DNA of 64,000 bases. It comes from Ryuthela nishihirai (taxonomy: Eukaryota > Arthropoda > Arachnida > Araneae > Heptathelidae). Position numbers and translations under genes: made by a program. Positions 61,701-64,000 of the stretch are shown in pieces. Under the pieces are notes generated by a model. The model had not been told where the DNA came from. It ran no database searches and saw only the letters and a list, made by a program, of their open reading frames with translations. Within the stretch, counting starts at the first letter, position 1, and each line of letters starts with the position of its first letter. The stretch is taken from NCBI GenBank assembly GCA_038380435.1, contig JAWZYU010000013.1:12537901-12601900 (forward strand), given 5' to 3'.

Positions 61701-64000
61701 AAACCAGGAGGACATCGCCCAAGAGGAGAGTGAAATGCACACAGAATGTGATTAGCAGATTCTGCAAATTCTTAATTCCTTTTCATTTTGTCGTCCTTCC
61801 CTTTGTAAGCATTCAACTTGTTTTCAGAGGTAAAGGAGAGAATATTTTTCAGTTGGATAGGTACCGAATAAAATATTAAAATTTACATTTTTTTCCAAAT
61901 CCTCCAGAAGGATTGAATTTTGATCGTTAGAGGCTGCTAAATGCGGAAATAACGAACGTCATTCTCCTTAAATGCGAGCATCCCAATAGTCGCCTAAGGC
62001 TATTGGTTACTCTTCTAGTAAGTCCCCTTCACCGTAACCGACACCTTCCCCCACCCCCATCCCCCACCTACACACACAGATTCATTTTTTCCCTCTTCTC
62101 CTTTCTGGTGATGTCCATATCTTTTAACCAAGTTTCGTTTTACGTCAGATGAAGATGTCGTCTGCAGCTACGTCTGCTGCAGATCGATGTTAATCGATGG
62201 CTTCAACAAAATCTAAGAGTGATTGTTTTCAGCCGAGTCTCCGGGACTTGGGTGAAGGGGAAACAAATTTTAGGGAAGGAAAATGGAATTTAAAAAAGCG
62301 CTTAATTGAATTTGGCATATACAATTGTTTAAAATCAGATTCGAAATATGACTTACATATTTCGTGACTTCGAAATCTAGAGTCGTGTTTTTTCGATTAA
62401 TCAACATAATTCAATCTGCTGATGCAAACAAAGGTCCGCAGTCGTCACCGCCTGCCTTCCTTCCGCGGTGACGATAGCCGTTGCCCATCTTTTGGCTGTT
62501 GGAGCATTGCCAACAGTTGTCGTTTTGCTGTTGGCGAGAACTTAATTACCACACAAATTGTTGAGAAAAATAAATTTCGTTTCTTAACAGCTTTCGGCCA
62601 CAATTCCCTAATAAACCTTTTTTTTTATTTTTTCCCTAATAACACACAATTTCCACAAAATTCCCTAAATAATTGACTAAAAGCTCCCAAATTTCGTGCC
62701 CCGGTTTCTCTTCTACCTCTGCGGCTTCTCTCGCAAATTCAACTCTCTGCCTATGCGACTTAAAACCTCGAATCTATCTTTACCCCGATTTAAACGGTGA
62801 ACGATTAAAATTTGTCCTTTTGACGCTTTTCGCTTCCCCCGTAACTCCCCCAAATACTTCCCTGTCCCCTCCCAAATTCGTCTATTGTTCTCCTCCTTAT
62901 CACTCCACTTTGAGAGAAAAAACAAATTGGCTCTTCCTACGATAGAACTCGAGTTCGAATTTAAAATCCTTTTGATTCTTCCATTACATTTGGGTGGGGG
63001 TGGGGGGAGGGTGAAGGAGACTTCAGAGAACCTGCTGAATTTCAAACAATGTATGTTGGGTTAAAACTTAAAAACTTTACACTTTTGTAACCTAAAACTT
63101 TTGTTTGGTTAAACTCCCACTTAGAGTGGAAGCCGATTTCGAAACCCGGAACAGGGCAGGTACCAGGATTTAGTTTCCGGAAGAGGGGGTGGGGGGCGAG
63201 AATAAGACTCGAGTAGGGCTTCAAAATTGCTAAAATAATCTATAGGGTGTAAAATGTTATAGTTTTCCTTTTAATCTATCTTCACTGCTGCAGATATAAT
63301 ATGAGGCTAAAATGAAATTATAGAGAAATACCTGTTTTGGATTTGAAAGCAAGTAGCCAATTAAAAATTTCATATAAGATGACGGATTTCGGTGAGGGGT
63401 TTCTCATACCTCCTGGTTCCCCTGGGTACGTACTTGCCTGGTCCCCCCCTCTCCCTCCCCCCTGCTGCATTCTCTTTAATTCGGCATTTAGAAAGATCAG
63501 TTGACATCCGTCTAATTTCGACACGCTTCCTGCTGGTTTAAATGTCTCTTTTGCATTCTTTTGGTGGGTTGAGGAAGGCGGGGGGGGGGGGGGGGGCGTG
63601 TCAGAGGGAGGAGGGTGCTCCTTTCTTGATCTCATGGGATTTCTTTCACTTTTAACTTTTCTTAAAATATCCTTTTTCATTTGTTTTTATGAACGACCTA
63701 AAGAAATGAGAAAAAACATTCGAGCTTTTCATTTTCATTTTATCCCAGGTGTTTTTTGGCTATATACTTCTCCATTTCGCTGGGAACAAAGGTAGGGTTA
63801 AGACATTTTTTTCCCTTCTGACGATCCCATTGTCTGACGCATATCTTCTCGATATTCACCAAAATAGACGAATCCAGTGCAGACGAAATCATTTCAATGC
63901 CAATCAAAAATTTTCCCTCGTCATCTGCGCAACTCGATCGTCAAATTTGCCATTTTATTTTAAAATACAAATTATCGAAACATCTCATACAGAGCGAAAT
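61701..64000. other. Mixed unique DNA with G/C runs, no gene recognised
   Basis: There are 17 G at 63,580-63,596 and pyrimidine-rich tracts near 62,043-62,100 and 63,440-63,465. A GGTGGGGGTGGGGGGAGGG tract lies near 62,991-63,012. ORFs of 60-120 codons overlap on both strands. The 120-codon minus ORF at 63,318-63,680 contains a proline run that is simply the translation of the G run. Confidence 0.5.

Overview
The window looks like intergenic or intronic DNA from an animal nuclear genome, most likely an invertebrate and possibly an arthropod; the species cannot be named from the sequence. The grounds are a very long satellite array, many tRNA-derived SINEs, a decayed Tc1/mariner transposon, several minisatellites, and no operons or dense coding. 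No host protein-coding gene could be supported. The only protein-coding relic recognised is a broken transposase.

Left half (1-30,427): one head-to-tail array of a 43-44 bp monomer, about 700 copies, all in the same orientation and running off the left edge. It is built of larger blocks copied as units (tandem copies of about 2,644, 1,256 and 1,858 bp, plus longer-range copies). Its degenerate right border also appears 6,363 bp further inside. The monomer resembles the 5' half of a tRNA: an acceptor-like strand, an A-box, and an anticodon-arm-like stem-loop. The last monomer does not loop back to a new unit. It runs on into what looks like the matching tRNA 3' half (a B-box-like T-arm and an acceptor strand pairing with the 5' strand), followed by a run of ten T. 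This suggests the satellite grew from the head of a tRNA or tRNA-derived SINE and that every unit carries an RNA polymerase III A-box. This is the main finding.

Right half (30,428-64,000): AT-rich unique DNA alternates with GC/CpG-richer blocks of about 0.5-1 kb (near 32-33, 37-37.7, 38.3-39, 39.9-40.9, 42.2-42.7, 45-45.5, 48.3-48.8, 53.3-54.3, 55.1-56.0 and 60.8-61.7 kb). These blocks hold only short overlapping ORFs. Scattered through this half are tRNA-head SINEs (31.1, 31.3, 34.5, 36.5, 41.4, 43.0-43.5, 44.0, 44.2 and 54.9 kb) and a hairpin of two opposed tRNA-like 3' halves (49.7 kb). There is a degenerate ~108-158 bp tandem repeat (47.2-47.9 kb), a 21/24-bp minisatellite (50.5-51.07 kb), a 23-bp minisatellite with its own higher-order structure (58.2-59.7 kb), and an unnamed dispersed repeat in two copies (52.4 and 57.9 kb). 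The second of those copies is split by a 1,258-bp DD36E-type Tc1/mariner element (56,583-57,840) with perfect 28-bp inverted ends.
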